Of a stretch of 64,000 bases of DNA, positions 63,887 through 64,000 are shown one piece after another. Every line of letters starts with the position of its first letter. Position 1 is the first letter of the stretch. The position numbers and the translations under genes were made by a program. Location: the NCBI RefSeq assembly GCF_004362825.1, contig NZ_SNXZ01000007.1:1-64000 (forward strand), given 5' to 3'. Source of the stretch: Labedaea rhizosphaerae (GTDB taxonomy: Bacteria; Actinomycetota; Actinomycetes; Mycobacteriales; Pseudonocardiaceae). The notes under the pieces are model-generated. The model had not been told where the DNA came from and ran no database searches. It was given only the letters and a program-made list of their open reading frames with translations.

Positions 63887-64000
63887 TCAGGAGTCGGCGC
63901 CGGGGCGGTCGTCGAACAAGGCGACCCAGCGGCCGTCGAATCCGCCGGCTTCCGGTGCCGCCCAGCCCGCGGGCAGCCACCGGCCCGACTCGACGTGTTC
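63887..64000 (-). CDS. 3' end of a gene running in from the right
   Basis: A minus-strand frame enters from the window edge and ends with TGA at 63887, leaving 37 C-terminal residues (EHVESGRWLPAGWAAPEAGG and so on) with coding-like G/C third positions. The segment is too short to identify. It converges on the kinase gene with a 15-base gap. Confidence 0.5.
   Translation of the reverse strand, partial: EHVESGRWLPAGWAAPEAGGFDGRWVALFDDRPGADS

Overview
The window is high-GC actinobacterial chromosome. Almost every base lies in or beside a codon-biased gene. GTG and TTG starts are frequent, and at least five genes look leaderless (TANNNT six or seven bases before the start codon). An AftA-type arabinofuranosyltransferase, a furA-katG pair, a HelR-type RNA polymerase helicase, MmyB-type XRE regulators, GAF-ANTAR and SigE-family sigma factors point to Actinomycetia, most likely Pseudonocardiaceae (Amycolatopsis, Saccharothrix or Lentzea relatives). 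No rRNA, tRNA, transposase, CRISPR array or prophage was seen; it reads as a chromosome-arm region of regulators, exporters, stress enzymes and secreted hydrolases.

Layout. 0-11 kb: GlxA-type regulator, small membrane proteins, an orphan FetB-like permease, a giant LAL/LuxR regulator, a YceI pair, an SDR, an HTH-NACHT-membrane protein, a sugar isomerase-like TIM barrel and a YezG-type immunity-like protein. 11-19 kb: TetR with a self-operator plus an MMPL exporter, DUF6295 with dienelactone hydrolase, CPA1 antiporter, metallo-hydrolase, GAF-ANTAR. 19-22.4 kb: an oxidative-stress block of ankyrin protein, His/Asp-rich repeat peptide, furA and katG, ending in a strong hairpin. 22.4-28.1 kb: a six-gene operon on the minus strand (glutamine-synthetase-like ligase, gamma-glutamyl hydrolase, aldehyde dehydrogenase, SDR, FadR-type regulator, SDR) that looks like gamma-glutamylation-based amine or amino-alcohol catabolism. 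28-34 kb: MFS exporter tail-to-tail with an ATP-grasp ligase, a secreted HNH-nuclease lipoprotein coupled to an unknown acidic protein, and a large beta-helix membrane protein. 34-42 kb: two ECF sigma factors in coupled gene pairs, AftA and a secreted glucoamylase-like protein. 42-49 kb: TrpB2, a secreted discoidin/beta-helix protein, and a GH92 mannosidase with a lectin tail, the last two separated by a nested-palindrome element. 49-57 kb: PEP-mutase-like enzyme, VOC, GNAT, DinB, HelR, aldo/keto reductase, XRE regulator, Fpg/Nei glycosylase. 57-64 kb: TrmB/LuxR regulator divergent from a 1376-residue secreted peptidase whose motifs fit sedolisins, then a membrane Ser/Thr kinase.

Working together. 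The clearest units are TetR-MMPL (self-repressed efflux), furA-katG (redox/iron-controlled catalase-peroxidase), the gamma-glutamyl operon with its own GntR regulator, the sigma/anti-sigma-like pair at 40.6-42.2 kb, and the HNH lipoprotein with its coupled partner. Functions are inferred from motifs read by eye; no database search was run.
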